Positions 7,850-17,952 of a stretch of 64,000 bases of DNA are shown piece after piece; within the stretch, counting starts at the first letter, position 1; each line of letters starts with the position of its first letter. The DNA comes from Curvibacter sp. PD_MW3 (lineage in GTDB: Bacteria > Pseudomonadota > Gammaproteobacteria > Burkholderiales > Burkholderiaceae_C): NCBI GenBank assembly GCA_002633085.1, contig NSIV01000004.1, positions 1 through 64,000 of the forward strand, read 5' to 3'. A program made the position numbers and the translations under genes. The notes beneath the pieces were generated by a model. That model was not told the origin of the DNA and made no database searches. It worked only from the letters and a program-made list of their open reading frames with translations.

Positions 7850-8611
7850 ATGGAAAATGAAAAACAAGGCGCTGAAGGCGTAAGGGCGGTCGTTCGTGCC
7901 CTAGAAATCCTTTTGGCTTTTGCGAAGGGAGACCGCGAACTCACAGTGACGGAGTTACTTGCACGTGTGAATCTGAGTCGCCCAACTCTCTACAGGCTCA
8001 TCTACACGCTTCAAGAGTGCGGGTTCGTAACCTCAGAGGGAGAACCACAGAAGTTCCGCCTAGGTCCATCGATCGGACAGCTCTCGTGGGCATGGGCATT
8101 GAACCTTGACGTCGCGCGAGTTGCAAAGCCATTCATGGATGAGATCGCAGCGAAGACTAGGGAGACTGTGGCCGTATTTACCCCAGCCGGGACTACTCGT
8201 ACCTGCGTCGCAGAGATTCCCAGCACGCAGCCTTTGAGCTTCAAACGAGGAGTTGGTTACAGCGAGCACATCATGCGAGGCGCCACTGGCAGAGCGTTGC
8301 TAGCATGGATGCATCTACCTGACTCGCAGTTCGAGGAATACTGCCAAGAGACAGGTCTTCACTCGCAGCGCCTGCGAAAAGAACTGGAATTAGTCCGCGC
8401 CAATGGATATGCAACAAGTAGCGATGAGTTGATTCAGGGTGCAGTCGCCGTTGCGGTGCCTTTCTTTGATGGCGGTAGCCGCATCGCGGGTTCGATTGGT
8501 GTGTTTGGACCATCCGCTCGATTGACTCCAGCGCGGATACAAGAATTTGCGCCATTGTTGATCGATGCCGCCCAGAAAATTTCTTCAGCCTTAGGCAGAA
8601 GTGAGGCGTAA
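7850..8611 (+). CDS. IclR-family transcriptional regulator
   Basis: 253 residues. N-terminal winged helix: VRALEILLAFAKGDRELTVTELL and VNLSRPTLYRLIYTLQECGFV (about 15-60). The C-terminal effector domain shows the typical MRGATGRALLAWM, GYATSSDELIQGAVAVAVPFFD and IAGSIGVFGPSARL. IclR proteins controlling aromatic pathways (PcaR, PobR, CatR types) bind pathway acids in this domain. It diverges from the Bug-reductase-alpha-SDR-beta operon across about 170 A/T-rich bp, so it is the obvious regulator of that operon. Confidence 0.85.
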   Translation: MENEKQGAEGVRAVVRALEILLAFAKGDRELTVTELLARVNLSRPTLYRLIYTLQECGFVTSEGEPQKFRLGPSIGQLSWAWALNLDVARVAKPFMDEIAAKTRETVAVFTPAGTTRTCVAEIPSTQPLSFKRGVGYSEHIMRGATGRALLAWMHLPDSQFEEYCQETGLHSQRLRKELELVRANGYATSSDELIQGAVAVAVPFFDGGSRIAGSIGVFGPSARLTPARIQEFAPLLIDAAQKISSALGRSEA

Positions 8612-8969
8612 ATCGACAAGGGCTTGAGTTCTTGGAATCCGTAAGGGATTGGGAGGGCTATTGCAGGCTCCATGGACGCCAACCTATGCCTCTAAGACAG
8701 CAACACCGCAGGAACCACTTGCGCTTCACCTTTGTACGTTGGCCGGCTAGCGTTGGTGCTAGTCACACGTAGACATGCGCTAGGTGCATTAGAAAAGACC
8801 AACAACGAAGACGGTGACAGTGACGGACGAGTGGGCCAGCCCTGGTCCCCGCACATGTCCCCGCAGATTGAGGACACCTGCGCAGAACTGGGGGCTCAAA
8901 TGGAACAAATTTGCTGGGGGCCGTACGAAACGCAGTGCCACGTTGTTGCCCAAGTTGCCGTAAATTCAG
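8612..8969. other. 358-bp stretch without a supported gene
   Basis: Lies between the IclR gene and the end of the second oxygenase operon. Short open frames on both strands (for example 8692-8877 minus and 8732-9007 plus) have no recognisable motif, no convincing ribosome-binding site and no family resemblance. A small stem AATCC/GGATT occurs near 8636-8650. It may be the scar of a rearrangement joining two catabolic operons, but I see no insertion-sequence end. Confidence 0.5.
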
Positions 8970-9935
8970 TCACAAATCAAGCACCAGACGATCCGACTTC
9001 GCCCTAGAGCAGCAAGGCAGCATACAGGTGCCCGCCGCCTGCTCAGCAGGCGTTAGGTACAGATCTCTGTGGTCAACGGTGCCCGCCAGAACAGTCGTGA
9101 GGCATGCCCCACAAACGCCCTGTTCACAGGATGTTTCCACGGCCACACCACTTGCCTTGAGCACTTGCGTGATGGCTTGGTCAGCAGGCACCCAAACAGA
9201 GCGCTGTGAGCGGTCCAGATACACCTCAAACCCTTGGTCAGTGCCAGCCGGATGCGATACAGCCCCGAAATGTTCAGAATGGAACCGTTCGTCGGGGATG
9301 CCCACCGCCATAGCAGCAGCCTTAGCCGCCTGGATAAAAGGCCCTGGTCCACAAGCGTACACATCCAAGGGGTGCGCGACCTCCTGCTCCAAGACACCTA
9401 GCATGTTGAGCCGGCGTCGTGAATCTCCATGCGTGAAATGAAACTTCACCTGGTCCACATACGCGCTGTTTGCCAGGCGGTCCATGAAAGCGGCATCTGC
9501 CGGTTCGCGTGAACAGTAGTGCAACACAAACCGCTTGCCCAAATCGTGCAGTCTCTCTGCCATCACCACAATGGGCGTGATACCGATGCCGGCGGCAAAC
9601 AAGACACTGAACGCAGTATCCTCGTTAAGAGGAAAGCGGTTCTTGGGCTCGGAGATCTGCAACACGTCGCCTTCGGACACACCTTCGTACATTGACACCG
9701 ATCCACCACGACCATTCATCTCCCGCCGAACGGCGACCTGGTACGTACCCTGGCTCGACAATGGGCCGCACAAGGAATACTGTCGAACATGCCCAGCGGG
9801 CGTCCAGACATCGATATGAGCCCCTGCAGTGAAGGTGGGGAGCCTATTGCAGGGTCCAGGGGCCAATTCAAACAAGGCCGTATTTGTGGCCAGCACTTGC
9901 TTGCGAACCACCTTCACTTCGGTTACCAATGGCAT
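8970..9935 (-). CDS. Phthalate-dioxygenase-type reductase (FMN, NADH, C-terminal [2Fe-2S]; VanB-like)
   Basis: 321 residues in the order flavin-NAD-ferredoxin. Seen: RQYSLCGP (FMN binding, about 50), FAAGIGITPIVVMAERL (about 113), YACGPGPFIQAA (about 192), then the C-terminal plant-type ferredoxin with CEQGVCGAC and a distal CMLPC. This is the mirror order of the reductase at 5648 and belongs to type IA systems (phthalate dioxygenase reductase, VanB). It begins 1 bp after the oxygenase stop, so the two proteins form one enzyme. Confidence 0.88.
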   Translation of the reverse strand: MPLVTEVKVVRKQVLATNTALFELAPGPCNRLPTFTAGAHIDVWTPAGHVRQYSLCGPLSSQGTYQVAVRREMNGRGGSVSMYEGVSEGDVLQISEPKNRFPLNEDTAFSVLFAAGIGITPIVVMAERLHDLGKRFVLHYCSREPADAAFMDRLANSAYVDQVKFHFTHGDSRRRLNMLGVLEQEVAHPLDVYACGPGPFIQAAKAAAMAVGIPDERFHSEHFGAVSHPAGTDQGFEVYLDRSQRSVWVPADQAITQVLKASGVAVETSCEQGVCGACLTTVLAGTVDHRDLYLTPAEQAAGTCMLPCCSRAKSDRLVLDL

Positions 9936-9936
9936 C

Positions 9937-11130
9937 TCACTCGATCAAGAAGTTGCCAGCATCAAAGTGCACCAACGGTGCTTCGGGATCAAAGCTCACG
10001 CCAACTGGGTCTTCACCACGGGCCACGGCATCCAACTGATTTTTCAGGAAACGCCGCAACATCACGATACCCCGATCGGACATGGCCAAGTGCTCCTCCG
10101 AGTGCTTGGCCACCACGCCCTGACTGACCATGGCTTCATAGTCCCCCGGGGCGGCACGGTGTTCTTCCTCGGTCAGCTCTTCCCACAATTTGCCGTTCTG
10201 GCGCGAACGCATTTTCGACAGCTCACCCGCTTCTTTAACCCGACCCACCACGTAGATCCTGAAGCTGTGGTCATCAATGGGCAAGATCCAACCTATCGAT
10301 TCCACCCGTCCAAACTTTCCCACCTTGGGACTGGGAATCACACGAAGCGTTGGTATGGCAGCCTGACTGATGCGATGAAAGACCTTCCCGTCGCCCAGAT
10401 CCCGAACCGATGTAGTCCGAACGCCCAGTTCGACGGTATCCCATGTCACCTTGGGCATCAAAGCCATTTGCTCGATGAACTGCGTGCCACTGAACGTGGA
10501 GTGCAACACGACCACATGAAACGGGTCCACTAGATTCTCGTAGTGCTGCAACCAGTTGCATTGAATAATCTGAGGGCCACCACCTCCGATGCTACGGTCG
10601 TTGGCCTCGAGAAACTCCCCCTCATCCAACCGCTCCAAGGCGTCATAACGCGGCAGCACCGGTTTTTTGTCCGGAGGTCCCATATAGGCCCAGATGAGGC
10701 CATAGCGCTCTTCCACTGGGTACCACGGTTGGCGAACCTTGTCTTTGGCGCGCCCGCCCTCCGGCTCGCAAGGCTGTTCCACACATTTGCCTTGCACGTT
10801 GAACATCCATCCGTGGTAACAACAGCGTATCCCCTCTTCTTCCACCTTGCCGTAATACAAAGAGGTACCTCGGTGCGCGCAGTGGGGGTACAGCAAGCCA
10901 GGGCGTCCTGCCTTGTCACGAAACAGAATCAGATCTTCACCCAGGACCCGCACACGGCGAGGCGTATCTGAGGCGTCCCCCTCCAAACCTACCGGGTGCC
11001 AATAACGCCGTAACAGTTCCCCCATCGGGGTACCGGGTCCGACCTCGGTCAACTCGCGCTTGTACGTCGGTTCAGGCCGGCCATACGCCGTACCTTGGTC
11101 GGGGACAATGGGAATCACACGTGCATTCAT
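9937..11130 (-). CDS. Rieske non-haem iron oxygenase, phthalate 4,5-dioxygenase type
   Basis: 397 residues from the ATG at 11128-11130, chosen for a GGAGG eight bases upstream. Seen: family opening PMGELLRRYWHPVGL, Rieske ligands CAHRG and CCYHGW, and mononuclear iron site NLVDPFHVVVLH. Alpha-only oxygenases of this group are homotrimers or hexamers without a beta subunit. They hydroxylate aromatic acids or demethylate aryl methyl ethers. Substrate is not readable. Near hpa genes, plausible reactions are conversion of a substituted phenylacetate, or O-demethylation of homovanillate, to homoprotocatechuate. The reductase follows directly. Confidence 0.86.
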   Translation of the reverse strand: MNARVIPIVPDQGTAYGRPEPTYKRELTEVGPGTPMGELLRRYWHPVGLEGDASDTPRRVRVLGEDLILFRDKAGRPGLLYPHCAHRGTSLYYGKVEEEGIRCCYHGWMFNVQGKCVEQPCEPEGGRAKDKVRQPWYPVEERYGLIWAYMGPPDKKPVLPRYDALERLDEGEFLEANDRSIGGGGPQIIQCNWLQHYENLVDPFHVVVLHSTFSGTQFIEQMALMPKVTWDTVELGVRTTSVRDLGDGKVFHRISQAAIPTLRVIPSPKVGKFGRVESIGWILPIDDHSFRIYVVGRVKEAGELSKMRSRQNGKLWEELTEEEHRAAPGDYEAMVSQGVVAKHSEEHLAMSDRGIVMLRRFLKNQLDAVARGEDPVGVSFDPEAPLVHFDAGNFLIE

Positions 11131-11166
11131 TTCTGTAACCTCCAACGAACTCAATAACTACTGGCC

Positions 11167-12135
11167 TTAGCTGGCCTTCAGACCCGCTGCACGGATCAAG
11201 GCTTCCCACCGTGGCAGGTCGCGGATCTGGTCTTTGGCAAATTCGTCCGGCGACTGGAACACTGGCTCAAGGCCGAACTCCACCAACTTGGCGCGCACGT
11301 CTGGGGACTGGATGGACTGACGAAGGTTCTCCACGATCTTGTCCACCACAGGTCGCGGTGTCTTGGCAGGTGCCAAAAAACCAAACCAGCTATCGGTGGC
11401 AAATCCACTTTTCAGCCCCTGCTCTGGAAACGTAGGTACGCTGGGCAACACACTGACACGTTGTGTGCCGGCAATCCCCAAGACGCGAACTTTCCCCGAA
11501 TCCAGAAAAACCTTCGCTGTGGCCGGATTTGCCCAAGCAGAATCAAGAACACCGCTCAACAAGTCAATGTGAGCAGGGCCTTGCCCTTTGTAAGCGACAT
11601 GCTCCATGGGGGCACCCACTTGGCTCTTGAGGAGTTCGGTATACAGGTGTGCAGCGGTGCCTTGGCCCCACGTACCACAGGTCACCCGGCCTTTGGACTT
11701 GGTCCAGGCTACAAACTCTGCCATGTTGTTGACAGGTGTGTCAGCACGTACCATCAACACCGGACCTCCCACACCCACTGGCGTCAGGGGCTGGAAATCC
11801 TTGATCGGGTCGTATGGCACTTTCTGCAGGAAGGGCAGCACCAACTGGGTGTTGGTAAGGGTGAACAACAGGGTGTGACCATCTGCTGGCGCCTTGGCCA
11901 CAAAATCTGCCGCCAGCAAGCCACCTGCGCCAGGCTTGGTTTCAACCACCACTGGCTGCCCCCAACTTTTGGTCATTTTTTCCCCAAACAGCCGGGCAAG
12001 TACGTCCAGCGGCCCACCTGCCTGCCCAAAGGGCACGATGCGAATAGCCCGGCTGGGGAATGCAGGGGTCTGGGCAATCGCTGTGCCCATGAGGGGCGAG
12101 GTCATTGCGGCCCCCAACAGATAACGTCGTTTCAT
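11167..12135 (-). CDS. Bug-family (TctC-like) periplasmic solute-binding protein
   Basis: 322 residues starting MKRRYLLGAAMTSPLMGTAI with cleavage near AIAQ. The twin arginine is not followed by a full TAT consensus, so Sec export is likelier. Signature FPSRAIRIVPFGQAGGPLDV, then ETKPGAGGLLAADFVAKAPAD. It heads the second oxygenase operon, as another Bug gene heads the first. The ligand is probably the aromatic acid attacked by the oxygenase. No TctA/TctB nearby. A GGAGACACC ribosome-binding region supports the start. Confidence 0.83.
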   Translation of the reverse strand: MKRRYLLGAAMTSPLMGTAIAQTPAFPSRAIRIVPFGQAGGPLDVLARLFGEKMTKSWGQPVVVETKPGAGGLLAADFVAKAPADGHTLLFTLTNTQLVLPFLQKVPYDPIKDFQPLTPVGVGGPVLMVRADTPVNNMAEFVAWTKSKGRVTCGTWGQGTAAHLYTELLKSQVGAPMEHVAYKGQGPAHIDLLSGVLDSAWANPATAKVFLDSGKVRVLGIAGTQRVSVLPSVPTFPEQGLKSGFATDSWFGFLAPAKTPRPVVDKIVENLRQSIQSPDVRAKLVEFGLEPVFQSPDEFAKDQIRDLPRWEALIRAAGLKAS

Positions 12136-12152
12136 GGTGTCTCCTTGTTGTT

Positions 12153-12166
12153 TTGACTTAGATCAA
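12153..12166. promoter_or_regulatory. FNR/Anr-like box upstream of the second oxygenase operon
   Basis: TTGAC-TTAG-ATCAA differs from TTGAT-N4-ATCAA at one position. It lies only 18-31 bp upstream of the Bug start codon, so it would overlap the promoter or leader, which suits repression more than class II activation. Both Bug promoters in the block share the string GACTT-R-GATCAA. Confidence 0.45.
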
Positions 12167-12222
12167 CGATTCGAAAGGCGCAACCATAGCTAGGATGGCG
12201 CGGTGAGTCAAAACACATTTGT

Positions 12223-12237
12223 GGATATGGAATATCC
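12223..12237. promoter_or_regulatory. Palindrome, probable LysR-type operator
   Basis: GGATAT-GGA-ATATCC is a perfect 6-3-6 inverted repeat in the 200-bp divergent region between the Bug gene and the LysR gene, about 90 bp upstream of each start. Position and symmetry fit the recognition site of the adjacent LysR-type regulator. Confidence 0.5.
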
Positions 12238-12336
12238 AAACAACTGATATTCAGGATTCACATACGATTGGGAGGATCACTGTCTTGCCTAATCAACAAT
12301 AGCCTGTTGTCTCAAAACTTCCGTACAGGACCCGCG

Positions 12337-13260
12337 ATGGAAAACAAGACCTACACCCTCATCCGCGGTGTGGACGTAATCATGCTCAGAACCTTTGACG
12401 CCTTGCTACGGGAGGGAAGCGTATCCAAGGCCGCAGCCAGGTTGTTTCTAAGCCAACCAGCTGTCAGCGCATGCCTAAAGCGGCTACGGCTGGTGTTTGA
12501 TGACGAGTTGTTTACCAGGTCGAAAAACGGGGTCGTACCCACGAACAAAGCGTTGGCCCTCGCGCCACAGGTGGAAAAAGTGCTGGAGGAGCTGCAACGC
12601 TTAGTCACGCTGAACCAGGTGTTCAGCCCGGCCACGTCTGACCGGATCTTGCGCATCGCGGGAAGCGACCACACCTGCCGCACACTGTTGCCCACTCTGA
12701 GCCGCAACTTGACAGCACTGGGGTCGTCCATCAAAGTGTCATGGTCCTTGCCTAATTACAACCGGTACGCAGAAGACTTGGCCAAAGGCAATATCGACTT
12801 GGCATTGATACCTAAGATGACTCAGGTCACTGGCGTTCAGTCGCAGCTGTTGGGAGAAGACGCCTACATCTGCGTGGCCCGTGAAGGTCATCCGTTGTTT
12901 GCCGCTGACGTGAACTTGGACAGCTTTTGTTCCTACCCTCACGTCGCACTTGGACAGACACGGTCCGTTCTGGAAGACACGATCGATGGCACGTTGACCC
13001 GGCTGGGCCGGCGCCGTCATGTGCAAGTCACAGTGACGTCCTTCAGCCAGATGGCAGACCTGTTGGACAGAACGGACCTGATAGCGGTCTTCCCACAACG
13101 GGTCGCCAAACGCTACGCGGGTGTCCTCGCGAGCGGACGGTTGCCGTTTGAACTACCCAACTACCGGCTCTACCTCTGTTGGCACAAACGCAGCGAAGCT
13201 GATGCTGCGTTCAACTGGCTCAAGGAGCAGATTTTGCAGACCACGGAACTCACGCTTTGA
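12337..13260 (+). CDS. LysR-family transcriptional regulator
   Basis: 307 residues from ATG 12337, chosen for AGGA six bases upstream; an in-frame ATG at 12268 lacks support. N-terminal helix-turn-helix: LRTFDALLREGSVSKAAARL then SQPAVSACLKRLRLVFDDELF. The C-terminal substrate-binding domain follows, with FDDELFTR and LPNY-type segments as in NodD/LinR-like LysR proteins. It diverges from the Bug-oxygenase-reductase operon, with a perfect palindrome between them. It ends 15 bp before the glmS stop codon of the opposite strand. Confidence 0.84.
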   Translation: MENKTYTLIRGVDVIMLRTFDALLREGSVSKAAARLFLSQPAVSACLKRLRLVFDDELFTRSKNGVVPTNKALALAPQVEKVLEELQRLVTLNQVFSPATSDRILRIAGSDHTCRTLLPTLSRNLTALGSSIKVSWSLPNYNRYAEDLAKGNIDLALIPKMTQVTGVQSQLLGEDAYICVAREGHPLFAADVNLDSFCSYPHVALGQTRSVLEDTIDGTLTRLGRRRHVQVTVTSFSQMADLLDRTDLIAVFPQRVAKRYAGVLASGRLPFELPNYRLYLCWHKRSEADAAFNWLKEQILQTTELTL

Positions 13261-13275
13261 GCATCCTCTTGACCG

Positions 13276-15129
<1,854 letters not shown>

Positions 15130-15263
15130 GCTTGATATCTCCTCAAATGGATGGCCGATGGTAGAGCGCTTAAGTCAAAATTTCTGATTGATTTTTATTG
15201 ATTTTTGAACTTTAATTTCATAAATTGGATTTATATTGAAAATATTCCAATAAATAGATATTT

Positions 15264-15758
15264 ATGGAACAAATCACCATCGACGGAACCGACCTCTTGT
15301 TGCTGGACGCCCTGCAGCGCGACGCCGGCCAGAGCAACCAGGCCCTGGCGGCACGGGTGCACATTTCGCCACCCACCTGCCTGCGCCGCGTCAAGCGCCT
15401 GGCAGATGTCGGTCTGATTGAAAAACAGGTGGCGGTGCTGAGCGGCGACCGGCTGGCCTCTTTGATTGGCCACGGCTTGCAAGCCATTGTGGAGATCACG
15501 CTCGACCGCCAGGGCGCGGAAGCGCTCGAGGCCTTTGAGCAGCGCGTGGCCGCGGACGATGCCGTGCAGCAGTGCTACCGCGTCTCCCCCGGGCCGGACT
15601 TCGTGTTAGTGGTGCACGCACGCGACATGCCGGACTACCTGGACCTGGCCCAGCGACTGTTCACCAGCGATGCCAATGTGCGCAATGTCAAAGCCTTCTT
15701 CAGCGTGAAACGCAGCAAGTTCGGCACGCAGGTGCCACTGCCGAAGAACATGCCCTGA
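15264..15758 (+). CDS. Lrp/AsnC-family transcriptional regulator
   Basis: 164 residues. Helix-turn-helix: LLLDALQRDAGQSNQALAAR followed by HISPPTCLRRVKRLADVGLI (about 8-50). The C-terminal RAM/AsnC domain contains VEITLDRQGAEALEAFEQRV and CYRVSPGPDFVLVVHARDM. Such proteins form octamers that sense amino acids. It diverges from glmS across a very A/T-rich 134-bp stretch (around 15180-15260), typical of Lrp-bound DNA. It converges on the histidine kinase gene with a 9-bp gap. Confidence 0.87.
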   Translation: MEQITIDGTDLLLLDALQRDAGQSNQALAARVHISPPTCLRRVKRLADVGLIEKQVAVLSGDRLASLIGHGLQAIVEITLDRQGAEALEAFEQRVAADDAVQQCYRVSPGPDFVLVVHARDMPDYLDLAQRLFTSDANVRNVKAFFSVKRSKFGTQVPLPKNMP

Positions 15759-15767
15759 GCGGGCCGT

Positions 15768-16517
15768 TCACGCCGCCAGCGGCAGTGTGAAGCGGATACA
15801 GCAACCGGCATCCGGCGCGCCCTCGGCGCGGATGCTGCCGCCATGGCGCTCAACAATCTTGCGCGCCAGCGCCAGCCCCAGGCCCTGGCCTTCGAATTCG
15901 CTGGCGCTGTGCAGGCGCTGAAAGACGTGGAACAGCTTGCCCTGCTGTTGCGGGTTGAAGCCCACGCCGTTGTCGCGCACGAACAGCAGGCATAACCCAT
16001 CTTCGTCCGCTGGTTGCCAGCCAATGCTGATCACCGCCGGTGCGCGCGGGCGTGTGAACTTGAGTGCATTGGACAGCAGGTGCGCAAAGAGCTGACGCAG
16101 CAGAACCGCATCGCCTCGCAGCCGTGGCAGATCGGCCGCCACCTGCCAGTCAATCTGCCGGCCAGCCGCCTCGGCCGCCAGCACGTGGCGCGCCTCAACG
16201 ACCAGCGCCTGCACATCCAGCGTCGTGGCGTCCAGTTCAGCCCGATCCAACTGGGACCAGGCCATGAGCCCGTCAATCTGTCGCCCCATCAGCTTGGCGG
16301 CGTTGGTCACGGTATCGAGGTAGCTCACAACGTCGGCCGGCGTCGAGTCACCCAGCTCCTCCCGCACCAGGCCGGCATAGGCGCTGATGTGGCGCAGGTT
16401 GGCGCGCAGGTCGTGCGACACCACATAAGCGAAGTCACCCAATGCATCACGCGCCGCCTGCAACTCGGCGCGCAGCCGGCTCAGCTCTTGCTCCTGGGGA
16501 GAGGGTGGCGCACTCAT
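15768..16517 (-). CDS. Small cytoplasmic sensor histidine kinase without a sensory domain
   Basis: 249 residues, all catalytic core. H-box FAYVVSHDLRANLRHIS (about 28-44), N-box LLSNALKFT, G1 RDNGVGF, F-box KLFHVFQRLH, G2 GQGLGLALARKIV. A short N-terminal coiled coil (QEQELSRLRAELQAARDAL) precedes the H-box. No membrane segment, PAS or GAF domain and no response regulator gene beside it, so it is an orphan kinase. The core resembles phytochrome-type kinases. It begins 10 bp after the glmU stop, same strand, so it may be co-transcribed with glmU. Confidence 0.82.
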   Translation of the reverse strand: MSAPPSPQEQELSRLRAELQAARDALGDFAYVVSHDLRANLRHISAYAGLVREELGDSTPADVVSYLDTVTNAAKLMGRQIDGLMAWSQLDRAELDATTLDVQALVVEARHVLAAEAAGRQIDWQVAADLPRLRGDAVLLRQLFAHLLSNALKFTRPRAPAVISIGWQPADEDGLCLLFVRDNGVGFNPQQQGKLFHVFQRLHSASEFEGQGLGLALARKIVERHGGSIRAEGAPDAGCCIRFTLPLAA

Positions 16518-16527
16518 GTCCGGGGAC

Positions 16528-17952
16528 TCACTTTTTCTTTTTCACGGGCCGCGTCCAGTTGGCCACGCTCACCTGCTTGGCGCGCGCCACGGTCAACGCA
16601 CCGGGCGCAGTGTCCTTGGTGATGGTGGAGCCACCACCCACCGTGCCGCCGGCGCCGATGGTCACCGGCGCCACCAGCACGCAGTTGCTGCCGATGTGCA
16701 CATCAGCCTCGATCACGGTCTGGTGCTTGTTGGCGCCGTCATAGTTGGCGGTAATGCTGCCCGCGCCGTAGTTGACGCGCTCGCCCAGGCTGGCATCACC
16801 CACATAGGCCAGGTGGTTGGCCTTGGCACCGGCGGCCATGGTGGCATTTTTGACCTCGACGAAGTTGCCGATGTGCACCTCCTGGCCCAGCTTGGCACCA
16901 GGACGCAGGCGGGCAAAGGGGCCCACCAGCGCACCGGGGCCGACCTCGACCCCGTCCTTGTCGCTGTGACCACCCTCGATATGGGTGTAGGGGTGGATCA
17001 CGGCACCGGCGCCGATGCGGGCATTGCTGATGACGCAGTTGGCGCCGATGCGCACGCCTTCGCCCAACTGGACGCGACCGGAGAAGATGCAGTTGACGTC
17101 AATCTCCACGTCCTGCGCGCACTGCAGTTCGCCGCGCACATCGAAGCGTGCCGGGTCAGCCAGCCGCACGCCCTGCTCCATGAAGGCCTTGGCCTGGCGC
17201 AATTGATGGGCGCGCTCCAGCTCGGCCAGTTGCACCGGGCTGTTGATCCCAGCCACCTGCAACGCATCACTGATCTTGTGCGCCACCACCGGCACGCCGT
17301 CCGCCACGGCGAACTTCACCACGTCGGTCAGGTAGTACTCACCTTGTGCATTCTTGTTGTCCAGTTTGGCCAGCCAGGGCTTGAGCAGCTTGGCTGGCAC
17401 AGCCATGATGCCGCTGTAGATTTCCCTGATCTGGCGCTGCGCGTCACTGGCGTCCTTGTGCTCGACGATGGCCTGCACGGCCCCCGAACCGGTGCGTTCG
17501 ATGCGGCCATACCCTGTGGGGTCGGCAAACTCGATCGTCAGCAGCGCCAGCTTGTTCCCGTCGCACGCACTGATCAGCGCTTGCAATGTGTCAACCTGCG
17601 TCAACGGCACGTCGGCCGACAGCACCACCACCACGCCGTCGTCCGGCAGCGCGGGTACTGCCTGCTGCACCGCATGGCCGGTGCCAAGCTGCGGCTCCTG
17701 CCGCACGAATTCCATGCCAAATCCGGCTCCAGCCCTTGCTGGCTGTGCGAGACCCGCTTCAACTTCCATAGCGCCGTGACCGGTGATCACCACCACGCGG
17801 CGCGCATTCAGGCCGGCCGCGGTGTCCACCACATGCTGCAGCAGTGCACGCCCGGCCAAACGGTGCAACACTTTGGGCAGTTTGCTTTTCATGCGGGTGC
17901 CCTTGCCGGCGGCCATGATGACCACATCCACTGCCTGTTGGGACTGAACCAT
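16528..17952 (-). CDS. glmU: Bifunctional UDP-N-acetylglucosamine pyrophosphorylase / glucosamine-1-phosphate N-acetyltransferase
   Basis: 474 residues from ATG 17950-17952. N-terminal uridyltransferase loop VVIMAAGKGTRMKSKLPKVL. The C-terminal left-handed beta-helix has hexapeptide repeats (IGNFVEVKNATM, NHLAYVGDASLGE, NYDGANKHQTVIE). The acetyltransferase catalytic His is in AKANHLAYVGD. It acetylates GlcN-1-P and then makes UDP-GlcNAc for peptidoglycan and LPS. The C-terminus has a basic tail ending KKKK. Its start codon overlaps head-to-head, within the same CATG, the start of the lipoprotein gene on the other strand. Confidence 0.96.
   Translation of the reverse strand: MVQSQQAVDVVIMAAGKGTRMKSKLPKVLHRLAGRALLQHVVDTAAGLNARRVVVITGHGAMEVEAGLAQPARAGAGFGMEFVRQEPQLGTGHAVQQAVPALPDDGVVVVLSADVPLTQVDTLQALISACDGNKLALLTIEFADPTGYGRIERTGSGAVQAIVEHKDASDAQRQIREIYSGIMAVPAKLLKPWLAKLDNKNAQGEYYLTDVVKFAVADGVPVVAHKISDALQVAGINSPVQLAELERAHQLRQAKAFMEQGVRLADPARFDVRGELQCAQDVEIDVNCIFSGRVQLGEGVRIGANCVISNARIGAGAVIHPYTHIEGGHSDKDGVEVGPGALVGPFARLRPGAKLGQEVHIGNFVEVKNATMAAGAKANHLAYVGDASLGERVNYGAGSITANYDGANKHQTVIEADVHIGSNCVLVAPVTIGAGGTVGGGSTITKDTAPGALTVARAKQVSVANWTRPVKKKK

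Noticed and set aside
8692-9007. Short overlapping frames in the IclR/reductase gap, considered as a transposase or integrase remnant
   Set aside because: No catalytic motif, terminal repeat or target duplication can be seen, so I leave the stretch as unassigned.
13130-13275. Tn7-like transposon end next to the glmS stop
   Set aside because: No TGTGGG-type terminus or repeated TnsB-like sites; the sequence up to 15 bp from glmS is LysR coding DNA.
15130-15263. glmS ribozyme or other riboswitch upstream of glmS
   Set aside because: The region is short, A/T-rich and without ribozyme-like pairing; the glmS ribozyme is known from Gram-positive bacteria.
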